A stretch of DNA of 62,411 nt from Actinophytocola sp. (GTDB lineage: Bacteria > Actinomycetota > Actinomycetes > Mycobacteriales > Pseudonocardiaceae). Below the pieces are notes generated by a model. The model was not told the DNA's origin, ran no database searches, and saw only the letters and a list, made by a program, of their open reading frames with translations. Below are positions 41,479 to 51,265 of this stretch, one piece after another. The DNA lies in the NCBI RefSeq assembly GCF_009379765.1, contig NZ_WHTD01000029.1, positions 1 through 62,411 of the forward strand. The letters are read 5' to 3'. Positions within the stretch are counted from its first letter, which is position 1. Each line of letters begins with the position of its first letter. The position numbers were made by a program, and so were the translations under genes.

Positions 41479-44331
41479 GTGAACGACCACAGCAGCCACC
41501 GGCGACGTGCCAGCCAGTCGCCGGCGTGGCCCACCGGCGACGACCACGACACGCACGCCAAGCGCGAGCAGCCGCAGGAGCGCACCGGGTTCTGGAGCCC
41601 GTTGTGGGAGGACGACCATGACGACCGGCCCGCGGGCCGGTCCAACGGGTCCAACGGTCACGGGGCACACCACCCCCGACCGACCGGGTCCAACGGGTCC
41701 AACGGGTCCAACGGCCGCGCGTCCCACCAGCTGCCCGACCGTGACGCCAACGGCTCGCACCGCGGCGGCCCGCCGTCCCCCCGGTCGGCGCCACGCCCGG
41801 CCGCCGGCCCGGCGTGGCCGAGCGAGGAGCCGCCACCCGGTCCGCAGCGCCCGGGTGGTCCCAATGGTATGAACGGCGCCCGCCCGCCGGCCGGCCCGCC
41901 CACCCGCATGGTGCGTCCCGGGCCCGCGGGCCCGCCACGACCCGGCGGCCCTGCTGGTCTCGGCGGCCCTGGCCGCCCCGGTGACATCCCGGACGGCCCC
42001 ACCGAGATGCTGCCCCCGGTGCATGGTGGTCGCACCGGTCCCGAGCCGGAGCTGCTGACCCACCGCGAGCTCGACTACGACGAGGACCCCTACGACGAGC
42101 GGGAGCTCGACCGCGAGCGGGTGCTCACCGACGAGGACGAGGACGGTCCGCTCACCGACGAGCAGCGCCTCAAGCGCCGCAAGAAGATCTGGCGCCGGGT
42201 CCGCCGCACGGCCTACGTGTTCATCGCGCTGATGATCATCGGTCCGATGATCGCCTTCTTCGTCGCGTACCAGATGGTCGAGGTGCCCTCCCCGGAGTCG
42301 ATCAAGGACCAGCAAGGCCAGAGCGTCGTCCTGCAGTACGCGGACAAGTCCGAGATGGCCAAGGTCGCGCCCGACAACGGCCAGAACCGCACCATGGTCA
42401 AGTACAAGGACATCCCCGAGACCGTGCTGCACGCGGTGTTCGCGGCCGAGGACGCCGAGTTCATGACCAACCCGGGCTTCGACATCACGGGTGTGATGCG
42501 TGCCGGGTGGAACCAGGTCACCGGTGGCGAGGGCGGTGGCTCGACCATCACCCAGCAGTACATCAAGAAGGCTACGGGCAACGAGGAGAAGACCGTCACC
42601 CGTAAGGCGCTGGAAGTCGTCCAGGCCTACAAGATGAACAACACGTACAACAAAGAAGACATCATCACGGCCTACCTGAACACCATCTACTTCGGTCGCA
42701 GCGCCTACGGCATCTCCGCCGCCGCCAAGGCCTACTACAACAAGGACCTGAAGGACGTCAGCGCCTCCGAGGCCGCCCTGCTCGCCGGCATGATCCAGAA
42801 CCCGGGCCGGTACGAGGAACAGGCCTACCTGGAGCAGCGCTGGAACTACGTCATGGACCAGATGGTCAACCACGGCTGGTTCCCGGCGGACAAGCGCAAG
42901 GCCGAGCCGTTCCCGAAGATGCAGCCGCTGGACAAGGCGCGGCCGAAGGCGCTGACGGGCCCGCGCGCACACATCCAGACAGCGGTCTTCGACGAGGTCG
43001 AGCGGGAGGCCGGGATCTCCCGGGAGGAGCTCCACGAGAAGGGCCTGGTCATCCGGACCACCATCGACCCGAAGGCCCAGACGATGGCCGAGAAGGCCGT
43101 GCGTGACGTGATGGCGGGCCAGCCCAAGAACATCCTGCCCGCGCTGGTGGCGGTCAACCCGAAGGACGGCTCGGTCGTCGCCTACTACGGCGGTGAGAAC
43201 GGGATCGGCATCGACTGGGCCGCCCAGCCCCAGGAGCCCGGCTCCTCGTTCAAGCCGTTCGACCTGGTCGCGTTGCTGCAGGAGGGCAAGGGGCTCACGG
43301 AGCGCTACGACGGAACCTCCGGCCGCCGGTTCGAGGGCCGCGAGTCCGAGGTGCGCAACTCCGGTGGCGCGTCCTGCGGCAAGGAGTGCACGGTCGCGGA
43401 GGCGATGAAGCGGTCGATCAACACCGTGTTCTACGACATCGCGGTCAACACCGTCGGCACCAACCGGGTAGCCGCCGCCGCGAAGGCCGCCGGCATCGAG
43501 TCCGACCTGAACGGCCCCAAGAAAGGCCCGGACGCCGCGCCGGACGGCAACATCGCGATCGGCGGTGGCGACACCCGCGTGTCCACGCTGGAGATGGCCT
43601 CGGCGTACTCGACGTTCGCCAACGGCGGCACCTACCACGAGTCGCACATGGTCTCGTCGGTCGTCTGGCCGGACGGCAAGACCTACTGGCAGGCGCCCGA
43701 CACCTCGAAGCCGGCGTTCGACCCCGACGACGGGCAGAACAACCACAAGATCGCCCGCAACGTCACCGAGTCGCTCGAGCCCGTGGTCGACTACTCCCAC
43801 CTGGAGTGCGCCGACGACCGCGAGTGCGCCGGCAAGACCGGCACCCACCAGCTCGGCCTGACCGAGGACAACGCGAAGGCGTGGATGGTCGGCTACACGC
43901 CGCAGATCTCCACGGCGGTGTCGATGGGTGCCGAGGAGAAGAAGAAGCAGATGCCGCTGAAGAATTCCGAAGGCCGGATCGTGTACGGCTCCGGGTTGCC
44001 GGGGCAGATCTGGATGAAGTTCATGGACAGCTACCTCAAGGGCAAGCCGGTGGAGACGTTCGGCCGGTTCGACCCGATCGGCGAGGACTTCCACGACGCG
44101 GAGACCCAGACGAAGCAGTCCGACGACAAGCCCGACGGCAACCGGGACCAGAACCGGGGCCGCGGGCGCGGCAACGGCGGCGGCGGGAACGGCGGCGGCC
44201 AGACGACGACCGACAAGCCCGACACCGGGACCACCGACCCGCCCGACCCGAGTGAGACCGACCCGACGACGAGCGACGAGACCAACCCCTTCCCACCCTT
44301 CCCGGGAGTCAACGGGGGAGATGCTCCCTGA
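41479..44331 (+). CDS. ponA: Class A penicillin-binding protein (PonA1-type)
   Basis: A 950-residue bifunctional murein synthase. Residues 1-235 are a cytoplasmic Pro/Gly/Asn-rich tail with a GSN repeat and acidic end; the membrane helix is at about 242-265. The GT51 glycosyltransferase domain contains AVFAAEDAEFMTNPGFDITG (near 325, catalytic Glu) and GGSTITQQYIKKATGN. The transpeptidase domain has SxxK in GSSFKPF (near 588), SxN in SINTVFYD and KTG in AGKTGTHQLG (near 788). The C-terminus is a long Gly/Thr/Asp/Pro tail. It builds peptidoglycan at the cell envelope. GTG 41479; the order with DUF5318 and the GT87-like gene follows Rv0049-Rv0051. Confidence 0.96.
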   Translation: MNDHSSHRRRASQSPAWPTGDDHDTHAKREQPQERTGFWSPLWEDDHDDRPAGRSNGSNGHGAHHPRPTGSNGSNGSNGRASHQLPDRDANGSHRGGPPSPRSAPRPAAGPAWPSEEPPPGPQRPGGPNGMNGARPPAGPPTRMVRPGPAGPPRPGGPAGLGGPGRPGDIPDGPTEMLPPVHGGRTGPEPELLTHRELDYDEDPYDERELDRERVLTDEDEDGPLTDEQRLKRRKKIWRRVRRTAYVFIALMIIGPMIAFFVAYQMVEVPSPESIKDQQGQSVVLQYADKSEMAKVAPDNGQNRTMVKYKDIPETVLHAVFAAEDAEFMTNPGFDITGVMRAGWNQVTGGEGGGSTITQQYIKKATGNEEKTVTRKALEVVQAYKMNNTYNKEDIITAYLNTIYFGRSAYGISAAAKAYYNKDLKDVSASEAALLAGMIQNPGRYEEQAYLEQRWNYVMDQMVNHGWFPADKRKAEPFPKMQPLDKARPKALTGPRAHIQTAVFDEVEREAGISREELHEKGLVIRTTIDPKAQTMAEKAVRDVMAGQPKNILPALVAVNPKDGSVVAYYGGENGIGIDWAAQPQEPGSSFKPFDLVALLQEGKGLTERYDGTSGRRFEGRESEVRNSGGASCGKECTVAEAMKRSINTVFYDIAVNTVGTNRVAAAAKAAGIESDLNGPKKGPDAAPDGNIAIGGGDTRVSTLEMASAYSTFANGGTYHESHMVSSVVWPDGKTYWQAPDTSKPAFDPDDGQNNHKIARNVTESLEPVVDYSHLECADDRECAGKTGTHQLGLTEDNAKAWMVGYTPQISTAVSMGAEEKKKQMPLKNSEGRIVYGSGLPGQIWMKFMDSYLKGKPVETFGRFDPIGEDFHDAETQTKQSDDKPDGNRDQNRGRGRGNGGGGNGGGQTTTDKPDTGTTDPPDPSETDPTTSDETNPFPPFPGVNGGDAP

Positions 44332-44382
44332 CGGCTGAGGTAGCTCGCCAGACGGCGTAGGGCGCCCCGTAGCATCGCCCGC

Positions 44383-46068
44383 GTGCCAGGCGAAACGGAG
44401 TCTCCCCGCGATCACGGCGATCGCGGCGACGACCTGAGCGACCTGAACGACGACCCCGCCGGTGAGCGCGCACATGGGCGCGACGGCGGGGTCGTCGGCC
44501 GTTCGGCAGGGGTCGGCGAGGTCAGCGACACCGCGACGCTCACCCCCGAACAGCGTGTGGTGCCCACCTGGACCGAGCCGCTCGCGAGCGCCGCGAGCGC
44601 GCCCGTCGGCGGACCACTCGGCACGCACGCGGCGGTCGGCCGGCACTGGTTCTGGACGCCGCTGCGCGTCGCTCTCCTGCTCGCGGTGATCGGCCTGGCC
44701 ATCGGCTGGTTCGGCAAGGCGGCGTGCGTCCAGCAGTACTACAACGAGGACCAGAAGCAGCTGGAGCTCGACTGGCGGTCGAACCGGCCGTTCGCCGCGA
44801 TGTGCTACTCGGACATCATCCCGCTGTACTCGGCGGAGCGGCTGAACGAGGGCGGCTTCCCGTACAAGACCAGCTGGGTCGACGACGAGGGCAAGCCGAC
44901 CGCGCACGTCCGGTACATGGAGTACCCGGTGCTCACCGGGCTCTTCCAGTGGGTCAACGCGAAGCTCACCGACGGCTGGACGGCGATCGCCGACGCCGGC
45001 TGGCTACCGACCGGTCTACCGGTCACGATCTTCTTCGACATCTCCGCCTTCTGGCTCGCGCTGGCCTGGCTGGTGACGATCTGGGCGGTGACGAGAACCG
45101 CGCGGCTGCGCCCGTGGGACGCCGCCCTGATCGCGGCGTCGCCACTGTTGATGGTGCACGCGTTCACGAACTTCGACACGCTCGCGACCGCCTTCGCGGC
45201 CACCGGCCTGCTCGCCTGGGCACGGAAGAAGCCGGTGCTCGCCGGCGTCCTGCTCGGCCTGGGTGGCGCGGCGAAGCTCTACCCGCTGTTCCTGCTGGGC
45301 CCGTTGCTGATCTTGTGCCTGCGCGCGGGGAAGACCCGCGACTGGGCGCGCTGCACGCTGGCCGCGATCCTCGCCTGGGCCGTGGTGAACGCGCCGATCA
45401 TGATCGTTTACCCGCGCGGATGGTGGGAGTTCTTCCACCGCAACAACCTGCGCGGCGCGGACCCGGACTCGCTGTACAACGTGGTGAGCCAGTTCAGCGG
45501 CTGGTCCGGCTTCGACGGTCCGCTCGGTTTCGACCAGACCCCGGTGTGGCTCAACGCCGTGAGCGCGACCCTGTTCCTGCTCTGCTGCGCCGGGATCGCG
45601 TTCGTGGCGTTGCACGCCCCCGTGCGGCCGAGGCTGGCGCAGCTGTCGTTCCTCGTGGTGGCCGCGTTCCTGGTGACGAACAAGGTGTGGAGCCCGCAGT
45701 ACTCGCTGTGGCTGGTGCCGCTGGCGGTGCTGGCCGTACCCCGCTGGCGGATCCTGCTGGCCTGGATGACCGTCGACGCCCTGGTGTGGGCCCCGCGCAT
45801 GGCGTTCTACCTCGGCGACGAGAAGAAGGGCCTGCCGATCGACTGGTTCCTGTCCTTCGTCGTGCTGCGGGACCTCGCGGTCATCGCCCTGTGCGTCCTG
45901 GTGGTCTACGAGATCTACCGCCCGTCCCGCGACCTGGTCCGCCGCGGCGGTGGCGACGCCCCGGTGGACGACCCGGGCGGCGGCGTGCTCGACGGCGCCA
46001 AGGACAAGCTCATCCTGCGGGTCGGCCCCCGCCGGGTCGAGAAGCAAGCGGTCGCCGCGCCGAGCTGA
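44383..46068 (+). CDS. GT87/DUF2029-type membrane glycosyltransferase (Rv0051-like)
   Basis: A 561-residue integral membrane protein. A 90-residue cytoplasmic lead is followed by about ten hydrophobic helices, starting TPLRVALLLAVIGLAIGWFG. The acidic first periplasmic loop holds CYSDIIPLYSAERL, and EYPVLTGLFQWV and SPQYSLWLVPLAVL are typical of polyprenyl-phosphate-mannose-dependent mannosyltransferases. It should add a sugar to a cell-wall glycolipid or polymer outside the membrane. GTG 44383 is 51 bases after ponA, so they may share a transcript. It ends tail to tail with a second GT87-like gene only three bases away. Confidence 0.88.
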   Translation: MPGETESPRDHGDRGDDLSDLNDDPAGERAHGRDGGVVGRSAGVGEVSDTATLTPEQRVVPTWTEPLASAASAPVGGPLGTHAAVGRHWFWTPLRVALLLAVIGLAIGWFGKAACVQQYYNEDQKQLELDWRSNRPFAAMCYSDIIPLYSAERLNEGGFPYKTSWVDDEGKPTAHVRYMEYPVLTGLFQWVNAKLTDGWTAIADAGWLPTGLPVTIFFDISAFWLALAWLVTIWAVTRTARLRPWDAALIAASPLLMVHAFTNFDTLATAFAATGLLAWARKKPVLAGVLLGLGGAAKLYPLFLLGPLLILCLRAGKTRDWARCTLAAILAWAVVNAPIMIVYPRGWWEFFHRNNLRGADPDSLYNVVSQFSGWSGFDGPLGFDQTPVWLNAVSATLFLLCCAGIAFVALHAPVRPRLAQLSFLVVAAFLVTNKVWSPQYSLWLVPLAVLAVPRWRILLAWMTVDALVWAPRMAFYLGDEKKGLPIDWFLSFVVLRDLAVIALCVLVVYEIYRPSRDLVRRGGGDAPVDDPGGGVLDGAKDKLILRVGPRRVEKQAVAAPS

Positions 46069-46071
46069 ACC

Positions 46072-47577
46072 TCAGGCGCGGCCCGGCGCGGTGGTCGGCT
46101 CGGCCGGTGTGCCGGGACCGCCGGCGAGTGGCGGGTCGTCGTCCATCGTGGACCTGGCGACCAGGAACGCGTAGAACAGCCCGACCAGCAGCGCGGCCCG
46201 GCCCCAGACCCCGACCATCACGGCCTGCGCGGCCAGGCCGTCGTAGATCCCGCCGTGCTTGCCGTAGAAGATCTCGTAGTACCAGCGAAAGATCCCGATG
46301 CCCATCGCGAGATCGGCCAGGAAGTAGGCCACGATCCAGCCCCACCGGATCCGCAGCAGCACGAACATCGGCACGAGCCAGAGCGTGTACTGCGGCGAGT
46401 GCACCTTGTGCAGCAACAAAAACCCGCACAGCATCGCCGCCGAGACCGCCAGCCACGGATACGTGCCCTGCCGCTGGTAGCGCACCCAGCCCAGCGCGCA
46501 CGCGACCACGAACGAGACCAGCATCAGCGTCGGCGAGAGCACGCTGATGAGCTCCTGCACGGACTCGTTGTCCGGGTCGGACTCGGGGCGCAGGCCCCAG
46601 AACCAGATGGAGTTGGTCGTGATGTCGGCCTTGCGCAGCATCTGGAACGTGAACGACGCTTTGAGCCCGTCGAACCCGGCGACGGCGAAGGGGATGTTCA
46701 CCAGCACCGCGGTGCCGAGCGCGGCCGCGCCCACCCGCACCGCGCCGGCCCAGTCCAGCGCCCTGCCCTTGACCCGGCCGGCGAACTCGGCGCCGCCGCG
46801 GCCGCCCGTCAACACGTAGAGCATCAGCGGCAGCACGAAGATCGCCGGGTACACCTTGAACGCGAAGCCGAGCCCCAGCAGCACCGCGGAGACCGTTGCC
46901 CTGGTCAGTAGCGGCCGATCCGCACCACGCGCGCCCCAGCCGCGGTGCACCACGTAGAACGCGGCCACCGCGCACAGCACGACCGGGAGCTCCCAGTTGT
47001 GGAACGCGTACATGACCAGCGGCGGCCCGATCGCCCACAGCAGTGCCCGCCAGCCGGACATCCGGCCCAGCAGCCACGCGGTACACAGCCCGAACGGCGC
47101 GAGCACGAGCGCGGACAGCAGCAGGAACTGGGCGTCCGTGTGCGCGAACAGCGCCGAGGCCCAGATGACCACGCCGGTGAGCACGGGGTACTCGACGACC
47201 CCGCCGACCGGCTGGCCATCGTCGGTGAGCTTGCCGTCGACGTAAGGGAACACGTGCCGGTCGATGTCCCTGCCGATCCACAGGAACTGGATGTCGGAGT
47301 AGCAGACGTCCTGCTTGCTGCGCAGGTCGTAGTCCGGGCCGCTGCGGCCGAGCTCGTTGAACTCCGGACCGGTGCACCTGTCCTTGTTGACGAAGCCGAG
47401 GATGAGCGTGCCGCCGCAGAACAGCACCAGCGCGATCAGCGCCAGCGGACCGAGCCGGGACGCGGTGCGGCGGACCCGTCCGCGGGACCGACTGGCCTCG
47501 TCCGGGGGGGCGACCTCCTCGGACACGGGATCGTCCGCCTTCCTCTTCGCCGCCGCACCGGCCGGCAGCGCGCTCAC
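46072..47577 (-). CDS. Second GT87/DUF2029-type membrane glycosyltransferase
   Basis: A 501-residue membrane protein of the same family as its convergent neighbour. Shared features are DVCYSDIQFLWIGRDID in the first loop, VEYPVLTGVVIWASALFAHT, and SPQYTLWLVPMFVLLRIRWG; about ten hydrophobic helices are present. The cytoplasmic lead carries KRKADDPVSEE. GTG 47577 overlaps the stop of nfo (GTGA), so it is translated with the DNA-repair gene. Two paralogues in convergent order suggest an ancient duplication. Donor and acceptor are unknown. Confidence 0.85.
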   Translation of the reverse strand: MSALPAGAAAKRKADDPVSEEVAPPDEASRSRGRVRRTASRLGPLALIALVLFCGGTLILGFVNKDRCTGPEFNELGRSGPDYDLRSKQDVCYSDIQFLWIGRDIDRHVFPYVDGKLTDDGQPVGGVVEYPVLTGVVIWASALFAHTDAQFLLLSALVLAPFGLCTAWLLGRMSGWRALLWAIGPPLVMYAFHNWELPVVLCAVAAFYVVHRGWGARGADRPLLTRATVSAVLLGLGFAFKVYPAIFVLPLMLYVLTGGRGGAEFAGRVKGRALDWAGAVRVGAAALGTAVLVNIPFAVAGFDGLKASFTFQMLRKADITTNSIWFWGLRPESDPDNESVQELISVLSPTLMLVSFVVACALGWVRYQRQGTYPWLAVSAAMLCGFLLLHKVHSPQYTLWLVPMFVLLRIRWGWIVAYFLADLAMGIGIFRWYYEIFYGKHGGIYDGLAAQAVMVGVWGRAALLVGLFYAFLVARSTMDDDPPLAGGPGTPAEPTTAPGRA

Positions 47578-48344
47578 CGCCCCGTGGCCTCGCGCAGGAA
47601 CGCGATGTCCTCCGCCTGGCCCTCGGCCGGGGTCTCCACCACGACCGGCGAGCCCGCCTCCTTGGCCACGGCCGCCAGCAGCTCCGGCTCGATCATGCCA
47701 GTCTTGATGTTGGCGTGCCGGTCCCGGGCGGAGTCGAACTCGTCGCGTGAGCTGTTCAGGTGCACCAGGTCGATCCGGCCGGTGATGGCCTTGACCCGGT
47801 CGACGATGCCGGACAGCTCCTCGCCCGCGGCGTGCGCGTGGCAGGTGTCGAGGCAGAACCCGGCGCCGAACTCGCCGACCTCGTCCCAGAGCCGGGCCAG
47901 CATGTCGAACTTGCGGGCCATCGCGTTGTCGCCGCCCGCAGTGTTCTCGATGAGGACGGGCAGCGGGAACCCGCCGGCCTCGGCCTGCCGCTCGAAGAAC
48001 TTGCGCCAGTTGACCAGTCCCTGCGCCGGATCCTCGCCCTGGATGACGTGTCCACCGTGCACGATCAGGCCCTTGGCGCCGGTGGCCGCGGCCGACTCGG
48101 CGTACTGGGTGACCGTCTTGCGCGACGGGATGCGGATCCGGTTGTTGGTCGAGGCGATGTTGACCGGGTACGGCGAGTGGACGAACACGTCGATGCCGGC
48201 CTCGCGCAGGGCGTCGGCCTGCGGGTGCGGCGGCTGCGCCTTCCAACTCTGCGGGGCGCCGAGGAAGAACTGCACGACGTCCGCACCTCGCGCACGCGCG
48301 GCGCCGAGCGGGTCGTCGCTGTGGATGTGCGCGCCGATGCTCAT
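47574..48344 (-). CDS. nfo: Deoxyribonuclease IV / AP endonuclease (Nfo)
   Basis: A 256-residue TIM-barrel enzyme that cuts at abasic sites in base excision repair. Zinc ligands are visible in VHSPYPVNIAST, HGGHVIQGE, LIENTAGG, GFCLDTCHAHAAG, HLNSSRDEFDSARDRHANI and VVETP. The length is somewhat short but complete. ATG 48344 (MSIGAHIHSD) is better than ATG 48377. It is the first gene of a two-gene operon with the GT87-like gene. Confidence 0.9.
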   Translation of the reverse strand: MSIGAHIHSDDPLGAARARGADVVQFFLGAPQSWKAQPPHPQADALREAGIDVFVHSPYPVNIASTNNRIRIPSRKTVTQYAESAAATGAKGLIVHGGHVIQGEDPAQGLVNWRKFFERQAEAGGFPLPVLIENTAGGDNAMARKFDMLARLWDEVGEFGAGFCLDTCHAHAAGEELSGIVDRVKAITGRIDLVHLNSSRDEFDSARDRHANIKTGMIEPELLAAVAKEAGSPVVVETPAEGQAEDIAFLREATGR

Positions 48345-48536
48345 GGCCCGCGAGCGTAGTCGGCGGGTCGGACACAAACGGGAGGCGCCCGCCCGCTCTC
48401 GACTACTCCGGTCGGCCTACCCCGTGCGGGTCCGGCCGGTCCGCCGATTCGATCCGCCTGGTCACCGTCACCGTCGCAGGTTACGGTCGTTAGACCTGGT
48501 AGGTGTTACCGACCAGTACTCCGAGCGGGAGGCGAC

Positions 48537-49544
48537 ATGCGAGGGCGCGTGCGAGGTGCCGCGGCCGCGGCCGCTCTCGTCCTGGCCGTGTGTGCCACCG
48601 GGCTGGTCTCGGGCGGCACGGCGAGCGCGGCCGAGCCCATCGTGGTCGGCGACTGCTCCACCACTGTCCAGGGCACGCCGGGCCAGCCGCTCGCGCTGAG
48701 CCCCTCCGCCGTGCTCGCGCCGGTGCTCAACGTGGTCCGCGCGGTCCCGATCCTCGGCCCCGGCCTGGTCGGCGCGGTCAGCACGCAGGTCTCGAAGATG
48801 GGCAACATCCCGCTCGGCACGCTGCCCGCCACCGACACGTCGGTCTCCGGCAGCCAGATCGCCTCGGCCGCGCTGCCGCGGATCCAGGCGGCCATCAAGA
48901 GCATCCCGCTCATCGGCGGCGTCCTCGCACAGATCCTCGGCGGCGTCCAGAGCGCCCTGACGTCCGGCTGCGGCATCGTCGTGGACGTCGCGAACACCGT
49001 CGCCGCCCCGGTCCAGGACGGCACGGACGCCGTCGCGGACGCCTCCGAGAAGGCCGTCGCCGGCATCATCCCCGGAGGCAGCACCGGGCTCGGCCCGGGC
49101 AACCCCGGCGGCGAGACTCCCGGCGGTCAGACCCCCGGCACCGGCGGCGGCCCGAACACCGGCATGCCCGGTCCCAACCAGCCCCCGCTCGGCGGCTACC
49201 AGCCCGGTGGCTGGTCGCTGTACGAACCAGGCCTGTGGAACTTCGGCCGCTCGCCGATGGCCGACTACGGCTCGATCCCGTTCGCCCGGCCCGGCCTGTT
49301 CGCACCGTCGCCCGGCGTCCGCTACGGCGGCAGCGTGCCCGGCTACACCCCGCAGTTCGGCATCCTCGGCACCGACAACCCCGGCGACGGCGTGCAGGCG
49401 GCCGGCCGGGCCGAGGCGCTGACCCCGCCGGAGGGCCAGAAGATCGCCTTCCCGGTGCTGCTGGCGGTGCTCGCGCTGTCCATGGTCACCGCCGCGCTCG
49501 TGCGTACCTGGGTGCTGCGCCGCACGCCCGCGGCCGCCCTGTAG
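48537..49544 (+). CDS. Secreted Gly/Pro-rich protein with C-terminal membrane anchor
   Basis: A 335-residue protein. The signal peptide is residues 1-32 (RGAAAAAALVLAVCATGLVS, cleavage after ASAAE). Residues 40-165 form a mostly helical domain with a Cys pair (GDCSTT, SGCGIVV). Residues 180-300 are Gly/Pro/Asn-rich with aromatic clusters (GWSLYEPGLWNFG). A single helix (FPVLLAVLALSMVTAALV) near 305-325, followed by a basic end, anchors it to the membrane. GGGAGG precedes ATG 48537 by four bases. No named family; it corresponds in position to the genes before rpsF in related genomes. Probably a cell-envelope protein. Confidence 0.75.
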   Translation: MRGRVRGAAAAAALVLAVCATGLVSGGTASAAEPIVVGDCSTTVQGTPGQPLALSPSAVLAPVLNVVRAVPILGPGLVGAVSTQVSKMGNIPLGTLPATDTSVSGSQIASAALPRIQAAIKSIPLIGGVLAQILGGVQSALTSGCGIVVDVANTVAAPVQDGTDAVADASEKAVAGIIPGGSTGLGPGNPGGETPGGQTPGTGGGPNTGMPGPNQPPLGGYQPGGWSLYEPGLWNFGRSPMADYGSIPFARPGLFAPSPGVRYGGSVPGYTPQFGILGTDNPGDGVQAAGRAEALTPPEGQKIAFPVLLAVLALSMVTAALVRTWVLRRTPAAAL

Positions 49545-49562
49545 CCTGTCTCTCGCAAGACC

Positions 49563-49605
49563 CCTCCTGCCACGGAGAGTCCGTGGCCGCCGAGTCCACA
49601 GGAGG
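49563..49605 (+). promoter_or_regulatory. rpsF leader: hairpin with Shine-Dalgarno sequestration (possible S6:S18 site)
   Basis: CCTCCTG (49563-49569) is fully complementary to CAGGAGG (49599-49605), which is the ribosome-binding site of rpsF. Between them is the perfect hairpin CCACGG-AGAGT-CCGTGG (49570-49586) followed by CCGCCGAG. An outer stem hiding the SD, an inner hairpin and a CCG-containing bulge fit the S6:S18 autoregulatory leader known for rpsF operons. The match to that motif is inference; the pairing is plain in the sequence. Confidence 0.55.
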
Positions 49606-49617
49606 TGAGTGGTCTTC

Positions 49618-49914
49618 ATGCGTCATTACGAGGTAATGGTCATCCTCGACCCCACGCTCGACGAGCGCACAGTCGCTCCGTCCCTCGACACGTTCCTCAA
49701 CGTCATCCGCACTTCCGGCGGAAACGTGGAGAAGGTCGACGTGTGGGGCAAGCGTCGGTTGTCGTTCGAGATCAACAAGCACACCGAGGGCATCTACGCG
49801 GTGCTCGACGTGAACGCGGATCCGGACGCGGTGAAGGAGTTGGACCGCCAGTTGGGACTCCAGGAGTCGGTGCTGCGGACCAAGGTCCTGCGGCGCGACC
49901 CCGCAGGAGCCTGA
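49618..49914 (+). CDS. rpsF: 30S ribosomal protein S6
   Basis: A 98-residue S6 protein starting [20 protein letters not shown], with [20 protein letters not shown] and the end [15 protein letters not shown]. It matches the M. tuberculosis protein in length and start. ATG 49618 is chosen over GTG 49609 because of that match. It binds S18 on the 30S platform. First gene of rpsF-ssb-rpsR-rplI, with spacings of 17, 43 and 14 bases. Confidence 0.97.
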   Translation: MRHYEVMVILDPTLDERTVAPSLDTFLNVIRTSGGNVEKVDVWGKRRLSFEINKHTEGIYAVLDVNADPDAVKELDRQLGLQESVLRTKVLRRDPAGA

Positions 49915-49931
49915 GACCGGGAGGTACAGCT

Positions 49932-50423
49932 ATGGCTGGCGACACCGTCATCACTGTCATCGGCAATCTCACCGCCGACCCCGAGCTGCGGTTCACGCAG
50001 TCCGGCGCCGCGGTGGCCAACTTCACCGTCGCTTCGACACCCCGGACATTCGACCGCCAGAGCGGTGAATGGAAGGACGGCGAGGCGCTCTTCATGCGGT
50101 GCAACATCTGGCGGCAGTCCGCCGAGAACGTGGCCGAGTCGCTCACCCGCGGCGCCCGCGTGATCGTCAGCGGGCGGCTCAAGCAGCGGTCCTTCGAGAC
50201 CCGCGAGGGTGAGAAGCGCACCGTCGTGGAGCTCGAGGTCGACGAGATCGGCCCGTCGTTGCGGTACGCCACCGCCAAGGTCAACAAGGTGAGCCGGGGC
50301 TCCGGCGGGGGTGGCTTCGGCGGCTCCGGCGGCTCCGGCGGCGGCGCCCCCGCTGATGACCCGTGGGGCTCCGCCCCGCCCGCCGGTTCCGGCGGCGGGT
50401 TCAGCGACGAGCCACCGTTCTGA
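49932..50423 (+). CDS. ssb: Single-stranded DNA-binding protein
   Basis: A 163-residue SSB. The OB fold spans residues 1-110 ([57 protein letters not shown]). A Gly-rich linker follows, then the conserved acidic tip SDEPPF that recruits repair and replication partners. ATG 49932 with GGGAGGTACAGCT upstream. Standard place inside the ribosomal protein operon. Confidence 0.97.
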   Translation: MAGDTVITVIGNLTADPELRFTQSGAAVANFTVASTPRTFDRQSGEWKDGEALFMRCNIWRQSAENVAESLTRGARVIVSGRLKQRSFETREGEKRTVVELEVDEIGPSLRYATAKVNKVSRGSGGGGFGGSGGSGGGAPADDPWGSAPPAGSGGGFSDEPPF

Positions 50424-50466
50424 CACCGACACGCATCGCTTTCACTGACTACTCGGGAGACCAACC

Positions 50467-50718
50467 GTGGCCAAGCCACCCATTCGCAAGCCCAAGAAGA
50501 AGGTTTGCGTGTTCTGCAAGTCGAAGAAGTCCAAGGGCGAGACCCAGGCGATCGACTACAAGGACACCACGCTGCTCCGGAAGTACATCTCCGACCGCGG
50601 CAAGATCCGTGCCCGCCGGGTCACCGGCAACTGCAGCCAGCACCAGCGCGACGTCGCCATCGCGGTGAAGAACGCGCGGGAGATGGCGCTGCTGCCCTAC
50701 ACGTCGACCGCGCGCTGA
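50467..50718 (+). CDS. rpsR: 30S ribosomal protein S18, zinc-binding (C+) form
   Basis: An 83-residue S18. [15 protein letters not shown] supplies one CxxC pair and [10 protein letters not shown] supplies Cys and His, so this is the zinc-containing form. A zinc-free S18 paralogue is often encoded elsewhere under Zur control; none is in this window. GTG 50467 follows CGGGAGACCAACC. Confidence 0.96.
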   Translation: MAKPPIRKPKKKVCVFCKSKKSKGETQAIDYKDTTLLRKYISDRGKIRARRVTGNCSQHQRDVAIAVKNAREMALLPYTSTAR

Positions 50719-50732
50719 TCAGGAGTCCGCAG

Positions 50733-51185
50733 ATGAAACTCATCCTCACCGCCGACGTGTCCGGCCTCGGTGGGCCGGGCGACATCGTCGAGGTCAAGGA
50801 CGGCTACGGGCGCAACTACCTGCTGCCCCGGAAGCTGGCGATCGTCGCCACCAAGGGCGCGGAGAAGCAGGTGCAGACCATCCGCCGGGCGCAGACCGCG
50901 CGGTCGATCCGGGGTCTGGACCACGCGCAGGAGGTCAAGGCCACCCTGCAGAGCATCGACCCGGTGCCGTTCAGGGCCAAGGCCGCGGCCGGCTCGGGCA
51001 AGCTGTTCGGCTCGGTCACCACGGCCGACGTCGTGTCCGCGGTCAAGGCCGCCGGCGGCCCGGTGCTCGACAAGCGCTCCGTGGAGCTGACCGGTCACAT
51101 CAAGACCGTCGGCAAGCATTCGGTCAGCGTGCGGCTGCACCCGGAGGTCACCGTCGCCTTCAACCTGGACGTCACCGCCGGCTGA
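50733..51185 (+). CDS. rplI: 50S ribosomal protein L9
   Basis: A 150-residue L9. The N-terminal RNA-binding domain reads [37 protein letters not shown] long connecting helix and the C-terminal domain ([39 protein letters not shown]) follow. ATG 50733 is after AGGAGTCCGCAG. A terminator-like hairpin follows at 51211. Confidence 0.96.
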   Translation: MKLILTADVSGLGGPGDIVEVKDGYGRNYLLPRKLAIVATKGAEKQVQTIRRAQTARSIRGLDHAQEVKATLQSIDPVPFRAKAAAGSGKLFGSVTTADVVSAVKAAGGPVLDKRSVELTGHIKTVGKHSVSVRLHPEVTVAFNLDVTAG

Positions 51186-51210
51186 GCTGACAGAGAGTAA
51201 CGATCATCCT

Positions 51211-51249
51211 CAGCCCCGTGTCGGGCTCACCGAGCGCGACACGGGGCTG
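51211..51249 (+). terminator. Hairpin terminator after rplI
   Basis: CAGCCCCGTGTCG (51211-51223) and CGACACGGGGCTG (51237-51249) form a perfect 13-bp stem with a 13-base loop, 25 bases after the rplI stop. No T tract follows. Confidence 0.75.
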
Positions 51250-51265
51250 ATGCTGTCCGGTCGAG

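Noticed and set aside
41203..44907. 1,234-codon open frame on the minus strand across ponA
   Set aside because: It is opposite a gene with clear PBP motifs; long antisense frames are normal at this GC content and it has no domain.
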